Source: Sphingomonas sp. Y57
Lineage (GTDB): Bacteria > Pseudomonadota > Alphaproteobacteria > Sphingomonadales > Sphingomonadaceae
NCBI RefSeq assembly: GCF_001015195.1
Contig: NZ_LDES01000024.1
Span: 248,001 to 312,000, forward strand
Direction: 5' to 3'
Length of the DNA: 64,000 nucleotides
The notes beneath the pieces were generated by a model. It was not told the origin of the DNA and searched no databases. It was given only the letters and a program-made list of their open reading frames with translations. How positions within the stretch are numbered: position 1 is the stretch's first letter; each line of letters starts with the position of its first letter. The position numbers and the translations under genes were made by a program. Below are positions 19,013 to 27,486 of this stretch, one piece after another.

Positions 19013-20011
19013 TCAGCGGCGCAGCAGCGCCGGCACGGGCAGGCCTTTCGCCTCCAGCCAGGCGGGGTTGAACAGCGACGAGAGGTAACGCATCCCGGAA
19101 TCGCACAGGATGGTCACGATCGTCTTGCCCGGGCCGAGCTCCTTCGCCAGCGCGATCGCGCCGGCGACGTTGATGCCCGAGGACAAGCCGACGCACAGCC
19201 CTTCGCTGCCGAGCAGCGAGATGACCTGCTGGAGTCCCTCTTCGTCCGAGACGCGGAACTGGGTGTCGACCGGGGCTCCGTCGAGATTGGCGGTGATCCG
19301 GCTCTGGCCGATTCCCTCGGCGACGCTCGATCCTTCGGCCTTCAGCTCGCCATGGGCGAAATAATTGTAAAGCGCGGCACCATAGGGATCGGTCAGCCCG
19401 ATCACGATGTCCTCGCTGAAGGCCTTCAGGCCCAGGCCGACGCCGGCCAGCGTGCCGCCGGTGCCGACCGCGCAGGTGAAGCCGTCGATCCGGCCGCCGG
19501 TCTGCGCCCAGATCTCGGGCGCGGTGGTACGGATATGGGCGAGGCGGTTGGCGGTGTTGTCGAACTGGTTGGCCCATAGCGCGCCCGGCGTCTCCTCGGC
19601 GATCCGCCGCGAGGTGTGGACGTAATGGGCGGGGTTCGAATAGGCCGTCGGCGGCACCAGCACCAGTTCCGCGCCCAAAGCACGCAGGGTATCCTGCTTC
19701 TCCTGGCTCTGGGTGTCGGTCATCACGATGATAGTACGATAGCCGCGCGCATTGCCCACCAGCGCCAGGCCGATGCCGGTGTTGCCGGCGGTGCCCTCGA
19801 CGATGATTCCGCCCGGCGCGATCTGGCCGCGTTCCTCGGCATCGGTGATGATCGCCAGCGCGGCCCGGTCCTTCACCGAGCCGCCGGGATTCATGAATTC
19901 GCACTTGGCGAGAATCTCGCAGCCGGTCGCTTCGCTGGGGCCCTTCAGTCGCACGAGGGGGGTGTTGCCGATCAGGGCGAGCGCATCGGGCGCTATCATG
20001 TCATGTGCCAT
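19013..20011 (-). CDS. cysK: Cysteine synthase (O-acetylserine sulfhydrylase)
   Basis: PLP enzyme making L-cysteine from O-acetyl-L-serine and sulfide. The substrate-binding IGNTPLVRL, the PLP lysine in MNPGGSVKDRAAL (Lys47), the phosphate-binding TAGNTGIGLA and the C-terminal CDSGMRYLS are present. The ATG at 20011 gives 332 aa. The open frame continues upstream as Arg-rich sequence without similarity. CysK versus the related CysM or cystathionine beta-synthase-like enzymes cannot be settled by eye, but CysK fits best. Confidence 0.9.
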   Translation of the reverse strand: MAHDMIAPDALALIGNTPLVRLKGPSEATGCEILAKCEFMNPGGSVKDRAALAIITDAEERGQIAPGGIIVEGTAGNTGIGLALVGNARGYRTIIVMTDTQSQEKQDTLRALGAELVLVPPTAYSNPAHYVHTSRRIAEETPGALWANQFDNTANRLAHIRTTAPEIWAQTGGRIDGFTCAVGTGGTLAGVGLGLKAFSEDIVIGLTDPYGAALYNYFAHGELKAEGSSVAEGIGQSRITANLDGAPVDTQFRVSDEEGLQQVISLLGSEGLCVGLSSGINVAGAIALAKELGPGKTIVTILCDSGMRYLSSLFNPAWLEAKGLPVPALLRR

Positions 20012-20115
20012 GCATCCAAGCCTAGCCGAGCGGCGCCGGGCTTGCCAACATAGCTTCTCTTGGGGGCGCATCTTTGCTGCTTGGCAGCGTCCGCGAATAG
20101 CCGCATTTCCAGCCC

Positions 20116-20625
20116 ATGAGCGATCTTCCCGTGCGCAAGGCCAGCTTCCCCCCGGTGGTCTCCGCCGACACCCGGCTGCTGCTCCTCGGCAGCCTTCCCG
20201 GCGAGGCGTCCCTCCGCGCCGCACGCTATTATGCCCACCCGCAGAACCAGTTCTGGCGACTGACCGGTGCGGTCATCGGCGACGAGGAGCTTCCCCTGCA
20301 CGACTATGCGGTAAGGCTCGACCGGTTGCGCGGGGCCGGCGTCGGCCTGTGGGACGTGGTCGCCGACGCCGTCCGGGACGGCAGCCTCGATGGGGCGATC
20401 CGCGATCATCGGCCGAACGACCTGGCCGCGTTGGTGGCGACCCTGCCAGCGCTCCGCGCGATCGGTTTCAACGGTGGGACGGCGGCGCGACTCGGGCGGC
20501 GAATGATAGGGACGCCCGCGGGACTCGCCCTGGTGGACCTGCCGTCGAGCAGCCCGGCCTTCACCCGGCCGTTCGCCGAAAAACGGGAAAAATGGCTCGG
20601 CCTGCGCGAATTCCTCGACCCTTGA
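20116..20625 (+). CDS. DNA-deoxyinosine (hypoxanthine) glycosylase, UDG superfamily
   Basis: 169-aa protein of the uracil-DNA-glycosylase superfamily, closest in motifs to the hypoxanthine-DNA glycosylase family (family 6 UDG). Motif 1 is LLLGSLPGEASLRAARYYAHPQNQFWRL, where the family signature is GS-PG-xSL followed by YYAHPxNxFW. The second active-site motif is PSSSPAF near the C terminus. It would excise deaminated adenine from DNA. Its start at 20116 lies 104 bp from the divergent cysK start. Confidence 0.85.
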   Translation: MSDLPVRKASFPPVVSADTRLLLLGSLPGEASLRAARYYAHPQNQFWRLTGAVIGDEELPLHDYAVRLDRLRGAGVGLWDVVADAVRDGSLDGAIRDHRPNDLAALVATLPALRAIGFNGGTAARLGRRMIGTPAGLALVDLPSSSPAFTRPFAEKREKWLGLREFLDP

Positions 20626-20729
20626 GCCGAATTCCGCCGGGGCTGGTCGAATTTTGCATGTTCATGGGGCCTTCATCGGCAGGCTTTACTTGACGCACTG
20701 CACACAAGGAATCAAAGACACCGCTCGTT

Positions 20730-21110
20730 ATGCAGAACCACCAACGCCTCACCGCCGCTGCCCTTCTCGGCACCGCCCTGCTGCTTACCGCTTGCGGCAA
20801 GCCCGAAACCATTACCGCCGGAAACGACGATCCCGATTCGGCGACGCTGAATGCCGCCGTGCCGGTCGAGCTGCCGCCGATGGTGACCGCCAGCCGCACC
20901 TATCGTTGCAAGGACGGCAGCCTCGTCTATGTCGACTTCTTCAGCAACAACACGGCGGCCTACAAGACCACGAAGGAAGAGACCGGCGTTTCGCTGACCG
21001 CCCCCGAGGCAGGCAAGCCCTATGTCGCCGAAGGCTATTCGATCAGCGGCGACGGCCCGCAGGTCGACATCGCCGCTCCCGGCAAGCCTTCGCAGAGCTG
21101 CAAGGCCTGA
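20730..21110 (+). CDS. Small secreted lipoprotein, possibly MliC-like
   Basis: 126-aa lipoprotein with a lipobox LLLTAC (lipidated Cys about residue 22). The mature part contains YRCKDGSLVYVDFFSNNTAAYK and a second Cys near the C terminus, reminiscent of the MliC/PliC lysozyme-inhibitor fold (Tyr-Cys followed by a beta hairpin and a disulfide partner). The function is not certain. It is monocistronic and followed by a strong terminator. Confidence 0.75.
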   Translation: MQNHQRLTAAALLGTALLLTACGKPETITAGNDDPDSATLNAAVPVELPPMVTASRTYRCKDGSLVYVDFFSNNTAAYKTTKEETGVSLTAPEAGKPYVAEGYSISGDGPQVDIAAPGKPSQSCKA

Positions 21111-21133
21111 TCCACCCTTCCTGATCACGAAAA

Positions 21134-21169
21134 GGCCGGCGGGAGCAAAGCTCCGCCGGCCTTTTTTTT
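21134..21169. terminator. Bidirectional rho-independent terminator
   Basis: GC-rich stem GGCCGGCGGGAG / CTCCGCCGGCC with a CAAAG loop and one bulged G, followed on the plus strand by eight T. On the minus strand the flanking AAAA supplies a shorter T tract. It separates the plus-strand lipoprotein gene from the convergent deacylase gene. Confidence 0.85.
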
Positions 21170-21191
21170 GATGCGCTGCGTCAAGGCGATT

Positions 21192-21659
21192 TCAGGCCGG
21201 CGGCTGGCAGACGTCCACCCAGGTCGCCCCGGTCAGCGCGGCGAGGCGATCCGGGGTGAGCCGCACCGATGCGGTCCTCGAGCCGGCGGCCGGATAGACC
21301 GTCTCGAAATCCTTTAGGGAAATGTCGCAATAGATCGGCAGCGGGCTGGCAAGGCCGAACGGGCACACGCCGCCCACCGGGTGGCCGGTCAGCGCTTCCA
21401 CCTCTTCCGCGCCGAGCATGCGCGGCCGGCCGCCGAGCATGTCCTTGGTCTTGCGGTTGTCGAGGCGCGCGTCGCCGCGCGCGACCACCAGCATCACCGT
21501 CTCGCCGACGCGGATCGACAGGGTCTTGGCGATCTGCCCCGGCAGCACACCGAGTGTTTCGGCAGCCTCGATGACGGTGGCGGTGCTGGCGCCCTGATCG
21601 ATGATCGCCACATCGGGGGCATGCGCCGCCAGGAAGGCGCGGACCGATTCCAGGCTCAT
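21192..21659 (-). CDS. YbaK/EbsC-family aminoacyl-tRNA deacylase
   Basis: 155-aa single-domain trans-editing protein of the YbaK/ProX superfamily, which hydrolyses mischarged tRNAs. The family signature GHPVGGVCPFGLASPLPIYCD and the upstream KTLSIRVGETVMLVVARGDARLD are clear. Which tRNA it edits (Cys-tRNAPro, Ala-tRNAPro or other) cannot be told from sequence alone. It lies 4 bp downstream of the preceding methyltransferase-like gene and may be cotranscribed with it. Confidence 0.88.
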   Translation of the reverse strand: MSLESVRAFLAAHAPDVAIIDQGASTATVIEAAETLGVLPGQIAKTLSIRVGETVMLVVARGDARLDNRKTKDMLGGRPRMLGAEEVEALTGHPVGGVCPFGLASPLPIYCDISLKDFETVYPAAGSRTASVRLTPDRLAALTGATWVDVCQPPA

Positions 21660-21663
21660 CTCG

Positions 21664-22851
21664 TCAATCCTTGCGGGCGATCAGGCCGAAGGGGACGCTG
21701 GCGCGCGGGCCGATATCGGCGAAGTGGAGCTGGGCGATCGAAAAGCCGCGCGCGATCAGCATCACGGCGAGCCGCTCGACCTCGGGCCGGGGAAGCCCGG
21801 CACCGCCGCCGATCGCCAGGTCGAACAGATGGACCGCATAGCCGCCTGGACGCAGGACGCTCATCAATTCGGCGAGCAGGTTGACGGTGCTGCCGGCGGC
21901 ATGCCCCCGTTCGGCCATGCCGATCGACCAGAGGAAATCGAAGCCGCGCTGATCGGCGGATTGTTCTACCAGCGACACCAGCTTCCCCGGCAGCGCGCCG
22001 TCGGGGCCGGGAACCGCGTCGAGCGCCGAACAGGCGAAGGCGTTCCAGGCGATCGACAGGGTGGCCGCATCGGCGGGCGGGGTCGTCAGCGCGGCCTCGC
22101 ACCCGGCCGCGGCGAAGATCGGCGCCAGCGCCCGGCTTTCCTCGCCCCAGCCAACACCGCGGGCGCCGGCGCGGAGCATGCCGTAGCGATCGAGCACCTG
22201 GGCGATGAAGGCGAGCCGCCACTGCGCGTCGGGCGTCGCCGGGCGCGGGGACAGGCGTGACGCCCACTGGTCGAAGGTGGGTTCGCTCAGCTGGGCCTCG
22301 GTCAGCGGTTGCGACGCGGGATCGGTGAAGCAGGGTGGGTCCTCGCTGACAAGCCGTGTCGGCATCTGCAGGTCGATACCGGTGAAGTGGGTCGGCAGGA
22401 GCGGCTGCTGCCCGGCCTCGTCATTGGTCTCGAGCTGCTCGGCGCGGATCGAGATGCCGGCGGCCTGTGCGTCGGTGCCCTCGGCGCAATAGCCGAAGGC
22501 CGCATAGGTCGCGCCGGCGACGCTCAGGAAAGGGATGGACAGCCCGCGTGCGACGGCACTGCTGTCGCCGAGCTGAAGCCGGACGGAAGTGACGAAGATC
22601 GCGTCGCGCCCGCTGCCCGGGATGAAGGCGTTGATGTTGACCCGGAGCTCCCCGAAGCTCGCCTTGAGCTTGTCGAAGTGGATCGTGAACAGCACCCGGC
22701 CCGGCCGGAATTCGACATAGGGCGTGTGGAAGACGTAGCGCGGATCGGGGCTGCGCTCCTTGCCGCCGAGCGGACGGATCGCGCTGGCATGGCCGATCAT
22801 GAAGCCGAACGGATCGAGATCGCGGGCGATGTCCTGAGCGTGCGCGTCCAT
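21664..22851 (-). CDS. Methyltransferase-like protein with N-terminal beta domain, degenerate SAM site
   Basis: 395-aa paralogue of the protein at 25892-27310. Residues about 25-160 form a predicted beta-sandwich with the shared pattern YVFHTPYVEFRPGRV...GELRVNINAF. Residues about 205-390 align with the class I methyltransferase half of the paralogue: GVGWGEESRALAPIFAAAG for motif I and LRPGGYAVHLFDL for the late strand. The acidic residue after strand 2 (Asp in the paralogue, in VVATDL) is replaced (AALTTPP), so SAM binding may be lost. It is last but one in the kdsD-kdsB-phyH run. Confidence 0.7.
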   Translation of the reverse strand: MDAHAQDIARDLDPFGFMIGHASAIRPLGGKERSPDPRYVFHTPYVEFRPGRVLFTIHFDKLKASFGELRVNINAFIPGSGRDAIFVTSVRLQLGDSSAVARGLSIPFLSVAGATYAAFGYCAEGTDAQAAGISIRAEQLETNDEAGQQPLLPTHFTGIDLQMPTRLVSEDPPCFTDPASQPLTEAQLSEPTFDQWASRLSPRPATPDAQWRLAFIAQVLDRYGMLRAGARGVGWGEESRALAPIFAAAGCEAALTTPPADAATLSIAWNAFACSALDAVPGPDGALPGKLVSLVEQSADQRGFDFLWSIGMAERGHAAGSTVNLLAELMSVLRPGGYAVHLFDLAIGGGAGLPRPEVERLAVMLIARGFSIAQLHFADIGPRASVPFGLIARKD

Positions 22852-22906
22852 GGTCGCCCCTTAGGAGTGAAAGAGATGGGCCGCAATGGCCCCGCTCGGC
22901 TGGCGG

Positions 22907-23932
22907 CTACTCATCGCCGGGCCGCTTGCGGCCGGCCTTCGCCCAAGGCTGGCCGATCCAGCGCCGATAGATGTCGTGGGTGAGCCACAGCAGCGGGATG
23001 CGCCGCTCGGCGACGCCGGGCAGGCTCCACGGATCGAGCCCGGCGAAAGGCAGGAAGGGGTTGCGGCGGCTATAGGCGAACAGCTCGATCCGGGTGGTCG
23101 GCCGATCGCTGGTGGTGCGGGCGTGGAAGCCATAGGTGTCGGCGACCACCAGCGTGTTGGCGGGCACCGCGAAAGACTCGGCCGCGGGCAGGCCAAGGCT
23201 TGCCAGCTCGTCCTCGCCGATACGGAAGGATCCCCGTGCCGAGAGATAGTCTCGTTCATCGCGGACGGTCAGGCTGCGCTTCCTTTCCCAGGCGAGCCGC
23301 TCGGGCGTCAGCCGGTGCGATCCGCGCACATAGCTGAACGGCCCGTCTGCGGGACCGACGTCCTGGAGGAACAGCCAGGCCTTCATCGTCGGATGGAAGG
23401 TATCGGCGTGGAGCCGGGTTTGCGGATCGGGCGGGGCGTCGTGGCGACGGCTGAGGATCGACTGGACGTACAACAACGGCTCGACGTCGAAACTGGCGAC
23501 ATAGCGTGCCAAGCTCCGCCAGCGCGGATCGCGCAGGAAGGCCTTCATCGCCGGCACAGCGCCGATCAGCCCGGGGTCGACGGCATAGCGGCGCGTGATC
23601 GTGTCGCCCTGGACCATCTCGCGCGCCGGGCCCGGCCATTGGAGGAGTCCGTCGCGCAGCGCGGCGAAGGTCGCGGGCGGCAGGAAGTCGCGCTTGATCA
23701 CGAAGCCGTCGCGCTGGAAAGATTCCCGGTCCTCGGGCGCGACCTGTGCTGAGAGCGCGGCGCGGCGCCGCTCGGCGAGCCGGTGCGCGGTCGCGACCCG
23801 CCAGCCATGGAGACCGCGACGGTTGAGCGCCTCTGATCCGATCAGGGGATTGTCGAGAAAGGACTTGGCGCCGGTCAGCAGCTGCGCTGCCCACCAGGGC
23901 GCGAGCAGGCTGCGGAGAATCGAACCCTTCAT
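22907..23932 (-). CDS. PhyH-family 2OG-Fe(II) dioxygenase
   Basis: 341-aa non-haem iron, 2-oxoglutarate-dependent oxygenase of the phytanoyl-CoA dioxygenase type. The iron triad is visible as His175-x-Asp177 in RLHADTFH and His270 in DTYGFHART, with Arg281 (TRIELFAY) as the 2OG anchor. It lies 9 bp after kdsB in the same operon, so its substrate is more likely a sugar or glycan than a fatty acyl-CoA. That is inference from context. Confidence 0.82.
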   Translation of the reverse strand: MKGSILRSLLAPWWAAQLLTGAKSFLDNPLIGSEALNRRGLHGWRVATAHRLAERRRAALSAQVAPEDRESFQRDGFVIKRDFLPPATFAALRDGLLQWPGPAREMVQGDTITRRYAVDPGLIGAVPAMKAFLRDPRWRSLARYVASFDVEPLLYVQSILSRRHDAPPDPQTRLHADTFHPTMKAWLFLQDVGPADGPFSYVRGSHRLTPERLAWERKRSLTVRDERDYLSARGSFRIGEDELASLGLPAAESFAVPANTLVVADTYGFHARTTSDRPTTRIELFAYSRRNPFLPFAGLDPWSLPGVAERRIPLLWLTHDIYRRWIGQPWAKAGRKRPGDE

Positions 23933-23941
23933 CGCATCATC

Positions 23942-24745
23942 TTAGGCAATGCCGCGCGCGTTGAGGATGGCTTCGATAGGGCCGACGTCGGTCGGGTTGT
24001 TGAGTTCGATCGCATCCCATTCGATCGGATCGAACGGCACCACGGCGACGGCGACGCCCCCCGCCAGGAAACGGAGCTGTTCGAGTCCCTCGAGCTGTTC
24101 CAGCTCCGACACGCCCATGGCGACATAGCGGCGCAGAGCCTCCGGCCTATAGGCATAGACGCCGAGGTGGAGGTGGACCGGCGGGAAGGCCAAAGCGGCC
24201 GCCTCAGGCGTCAGGTGCGGGATGACCCGCTTCGAGAAGTAGAGCGCGCGGCGGTCGGAACCGAACACCACGGTGGTGCCGCCGACCCGGCCCTGCGCCT
24301 GGTCCTCGACCAGATGGGCATAGGTGCTTTGCGCGCAACGAATCGCCGGCGTGGTCATCGCGACCTCGGGCGTCGCGCGAAGCGCCTCGACCAGCGCCGT
24401 GACGACATGGCCCGGCGTCAGCGGAGCATCGCCCTGCAGGTTGACGACGATCTCGGGCGTGATGCCGAGCCGGGCGATCGCGTCGGCGCAGCGCTCGGTG
24501 CCGTTGGCGCAGCTCTCGGCCGTCATCACCACCTGGCCGCCGAAGTTGCGGACCGTATCGGCGATACGCTCGTCGTCGGTCGCGACCCAGACCGAGGCAG
24601 CCTCGACGATCGCGGTCGCGCATTCCCAGCTCCGCCGGATCAGCGGCTTGGATATGCCGGTCGCACCGATCAGCGGCGCCAGCGGTTTGGCCGGATAGCG
24701 CGACGACTGGTAGCGCGCGGGAATGATGACCGCGACGTCGGCCAT
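23942..24745 (-). CDS. kdsB: CMP-Kdo synthetase (3-deoxy-manno-octulosonate cytidylyltransferase)
   Basis: Nucleotidyltransferase activating Kdo with CTP. It has the N-terminal nucleotide loop VIIPARYQSSRYPAKPLAPL, TDDERI, the NGTERCADA segment, VNLQGDAPL, and the C-terminal HLGVYAYRPEAL and LEQLEGLEQLRFL motifs. The ATG at 24745 gives 267 aa. The insertion around LIGATGISKPLI differs from the E. coli enzyme, so activation of a related ulosonic acid cannot be excluded. It follows kdsD by 14 bp. Confidence 0.88.
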   Translation of the reverse strand: MADVAVIIPARYQSSRYPAKPLAPLIGATGISKPLIRRSWECATAIVEAASVWVATDDERIADTVRNFGGQVVMTAESCANGTERCADAIARLGITPEIVVNLQGDAPLTPGHVVTALVEALRATPEVAMTTPAIRCAQSTYAHLVEDQAQGRVGGTTVVFGSDRRALYFSKRVIPHLTPEAAALAFPPVHLHLGVYAYRPEALRRYVAMGVSELEQLEGLEQLRFLAGGVAVAVVPFDPIEWDAIELNNPTDVGPIEAILNARGIA

Positions 24746-24759
24746 GCCTGGCGGGCGGA

Positions 24760-25752
24760 TCAGCTCAGGCCGTAGCGGACGAAGTCGTGGATGTGGACGA
24801 TCCCGGCCGGATAATCGGGCCTTTCGTCCTCCATCACGAAGACGGTGGTGATCTTGCAATCGTTCATCACCATCAGGGCATCTTCGGCAAGCGTCTCGGG
24901 CGGCACCGTCTTGGGGCTGCGCGTCATCACATCGGCCGCGACGCCATCGCCCAGGTCGCCGACATGGCGGCGCAGGTCTCCGTCGGTGATCACGCCGACC
25001 AGCCGGCCGTCCTCGTCGATCACGCCGGCGGCCCCGAAACCCATCGAGGTCATCGTCATGATCACTTCGCGCATCGGCGTGTCGAGGCGCACCAGGGGCA
25101 GGCTGGCACCGCCGTGCATCATCTCGCGCACCGCCATCAGGCGCAGGCCGATCGCCCCGCCCGGATGCAGCTTCTTGAGATTGTCGCGGGCGACGCCGCG
25201 CAGGTCCATCAGTGCCATGCCGAGGGCGTCGCCGAGGGCGAGCATCATTGCGGTCGAGCTGGTCGGAGCGATGTTGCTGGGGCAGGCTTCGCGTACCTGC
25301 GGCAGCAGCAGGCGGACATCCGACGCCTGCATCACCGGCGAGTCGAGACGCGAGGCGATGCCGATGATGCGAATGCGCAGGCTGCGGCAATGCTGCATGA
25401 TCGGCGTCAGCTCCGGCGTCGAACCGGAGTTGGACAGGACGATCAACGTATCGCCCGGCTGCACCATTCCAAGGTCGCCATGCGCTGCTTCGGCGGGATG
25501 GATGAAGATGGCGGGCGAACCGGTCGCCGCGAAGGTGGCGGCGATCTTGCGGGCGATGTGCCCCGATTTGCCCATGCCGGTAACGACGATGCGCCCCCGC
25601 GTCGCATCGAGCATTCGCACCGCGCTCGCGAAATTGTCGTCCAGATAGGCTTCAAGCTGATGGAGGGCGTCGATTTCCGCCCTGAGAACCTGCCGACCAC
25701 GTTCCAATAGCTGTTTCGCGGTCGCTTCGGACCGGATGTCGTGTGTTATCAC
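24760..25752 (-). CDS. kdsD: D-arabinose 5-phosphate isomerase KdsD (SIS + two CBS)
   Basis: Converts ribulose 5-phosphate to arabinose 5-phosphate, the first committed step to Kdo. The SIS domain (about residues 40-185) has GMGKSGHIARKIAATFAATG, HPAEAAHGDLGM and SNSGSTPEL; APTSSTAMMLALGDALG is family-specific. Two CBS domains follow (about 205-325). I use the GTG start at 25752, preceded by GGGAG at a good distance, giving 330 aa. It is first of a probable operon kdsD-kdsB-phyH-methyltransferase-like-ybaK. Confidence 0.93.
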   Translation of the reverse strand: MITHDIRSEATAKQLLERGRQVLRAEIDALHQLEAYLDDNFASAVRMLDATRGRIVVTGMGKSGHIARKIAATFAATGSPAIFIHPAEAAHGDLGMVQPGDTLIVLSNSGSTPELTPIMQHCRSLRIRIIGIASRLDSPVMQASDVRLLLPQVREACPSNIAPTSSTAMMLALGDALGMALMDLRGVARDNLKKLHPGGAIGLRLMAVREMMHGGASLPLVRLDTPMREVIMTMTSMGFGAAGVIDEDGRLVGVITDGDLRRHVGDLGDGVAADVMTRSPKTVPPETLAEDALMVMNDCKITTVFVMEDERPDYPAGIVHIHDFVRYGLS

Positions 25753-25891
25753 GCTCGTCTCCCTGGCCCCACCGCGCGCCGTGAAAATATACAGGCATGC
25801 ATCTGTTGCAATAGCAAATTGCGGCATTGCACCAAAACGGATCATGGGGCTGCGTTCTAACGACGGAGCCGTTCCGGGGTTGCCTTGATAC

Positions 25892-27310
25892 TCAGCTCTT
25901 TTTTCTGACGATCATCCCGAATGATGTCGAAACCCACCGCAGCAGCTGCAATTTCAGATGCGGATCGCTGGAATAGGGCGGGAGGTCTATGAAACGGTCG
26001 AGGTCCGTGTCGCCGCTGTCGAACGTGATCGGCATCACCTCATGCCCCTGGGCCAGCAGGCGCTCGGCGAGCGTCTCGAAGTCGCGGCGGCGGAAGATCA
26101 CGGTGCCGCCCTTCTCGAGGGTCGAACTGTTCGAGCTGAGGTTGAGCTCGGTGGTGTGCACCGCAATGCCGCCGGGAGCCAGGCATTTCAGCGAATTCTC
26201 GAAGAATGCCAGGCCGGCCTCGATCGAGCCGAGATGTTCATAGGCGCAGGATGACCAGGTGAAGTTGAAATCGACCAGGTCTGCCGGGATCGCGTTCATG
26301 TCGACCGGGCGATAGGTGACGCGCTCGAAGAAGGTCGCTTCGTCGCAGAGCTGCGGATTGTGGATCTGCCGCAGGTTGGAGCCGAGCTGATAGGTGTCGT
26401 TCCACACCTGCGCCCGATCGTCGTCGGCGGCGAGGTCGGTTGCGACCACCTGGCATCCCGTCGCAGCGAAGATCGACGAGAGCGGCTCGATCCCCACCCC
26501 GAAGCCAAGGCCGCGCGATCCGGGCTTCAGCGCGCCATAATATTCGAGCGCGCGGAGGATGAAGACAAACTCCCACTGCTTGCGATGGCGGGTGGGGGCG
26601 TTGTCCATGCGGCGGCACCATTCCGCATAGACCGGTTCGGCCATTTGCGAGGCGGTGCACATCTGCGAAATCGGATGCGCCAGTGTCGCGCGGCGCCGGA
26701 CGACGATCTTCTTGAGCGCCCCGGTGCCCGGCGCGGACAGGAATTCGCGCCGTGCCGCTTCAAGCCGGGCGCGCAGCGCGTCGCTGCTGTCGCCGCCCTT
26801 CAGGCTGATCTCGATCCGGTCGGCGCGGGCATCCGCATCCTCGCTCAGCGTGCCCATGATCGCATAGCTGTGGTGGGGCGACGCGAATTTGGTGACCTCG
26901 AACTCGCCGCCGTCCGCGACCAGCTTGTCGATCGGGAAGCTGAGCACCTTGGGCGGCACCGATTCGCCGCTCTCGGTCAGGCCGTTGATGTTGATGATCA
27001 GCTGCCCGCGGGTCCCGGTCAGGCCGGGCAGGCGCACCCGGTAGCGCAGCCGGCCGCCGGTCGACGGCACATAATCGGTGTGGAAGGCATAGCCCGGCAC
27101 GAGGCTGGGATCGGCGCCGCCCTCGCCCGACAGGGCGCTCGTCTGCCCCGCCCAGAAGGAGAACGGCTTGAGGAGGACCGCCACCTCGTCGCGCCGTCCG
27201 CCGGTGCGCAGGTCATGCCACCATCGGAATGCCCTGGTCGCGATGAGGCGAAGCAGCGACCGATCCTGAAGCGAGGTGGGCCGGGACTGAATGGGTGTGT
27301 TTACGGTCAT
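25892..27310 (-). CDS. SAM-dependent methyltransferase with N-terminal beta-sandwich domain
   Basis: 472-aa protein. Residues about 65-175 form a beta-rich domain (YAFHTDYVPSTGGRLRYRV, GQLIININGLTESGE). Residues about 245-470 are a class I methyltransferase: motif I GLGFGVGIEPL at 267-277, acidic Asp292 ending strand 2, VDFNFTWSSCAYEHLG for motif IV and LAPGGIAVHTTEL. This resembles methyltransferases in polysaccharide clusters. It is a paralogue of the protein at 21664-22851, which has lost the strand-2 acid. The acceptor is unknown; a surface glycan is the likely context. Confidence 0.78.
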   Translation of the reverse strand: MTVNTPIQSRPTSLQDRSLLRLIATRAFRWWHDLRTGGRRDEVAVLLKPFSFWAGQTSALSGEGGADPSLVPGYAFHTDYVPSTGGRLRYRVRLPGLTGTRGQLIININGLTESGESVPPKVLSFPIDKLVADGGEFEVTKFASPHHSYAIMGTLSEDADARADRIEISLKGGDSSDALRARLEAARREFLSAPGTGALKKIVVRRRATLAHPISQMCTASQMAEPVYAEWCRRMDNAPTRHRKQWEFVFILRALEYYGALKPGSRGLGFGVGIEPLSSIFAATGCQVVATDLAADDDRAQVWNDTYQLGSNLRQIHNPQLCDEATFFERVTYRPVDMNAIPADLVDFNFTWSSCAYEHLGSIEAGLAFFENSLKCLAPGGIAVHTTELNLSSNSSTLEKGGTVIFRRRDFETLAERLLAQGHEVMPITFDSGDTDLDRFIDLPPYSSDPHLKLQLLRWVSTSFGMIVRKKS

Positions 27311-27486
27311 GATCGATCGGCTGCTCTATGGCGGCACAAGGGCATGGTTTCAACCGTGTAGATGACGAACGCCTCGTCGGGCCTGCCAGGATGACGTTGC
27401 CGCCTTAACCCAACCTTGCCGTTTCGGCCGCTCGCATTGCCAATCCGGCGGCCCGTCGCCATATTCGGACGGGTGGAGACGTTGCT

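Noticed and set aside
22861-25390. N-terminal extensions of kdsB and an overlapping 132-codon frame in the phyH gene
   Set aside because: The extra sequence is Arg/His-rich and lies out of phase within kdsD or phyH; family starts lie at 24745 and 23932.
21664-25752. Reading kdsD/kdsB as evidence for ordinary LPS
   Set aside because: No lpx or waa genes are in the window, and the neighbours are modification enzymes; the end use of Kdo cannot be decided here.
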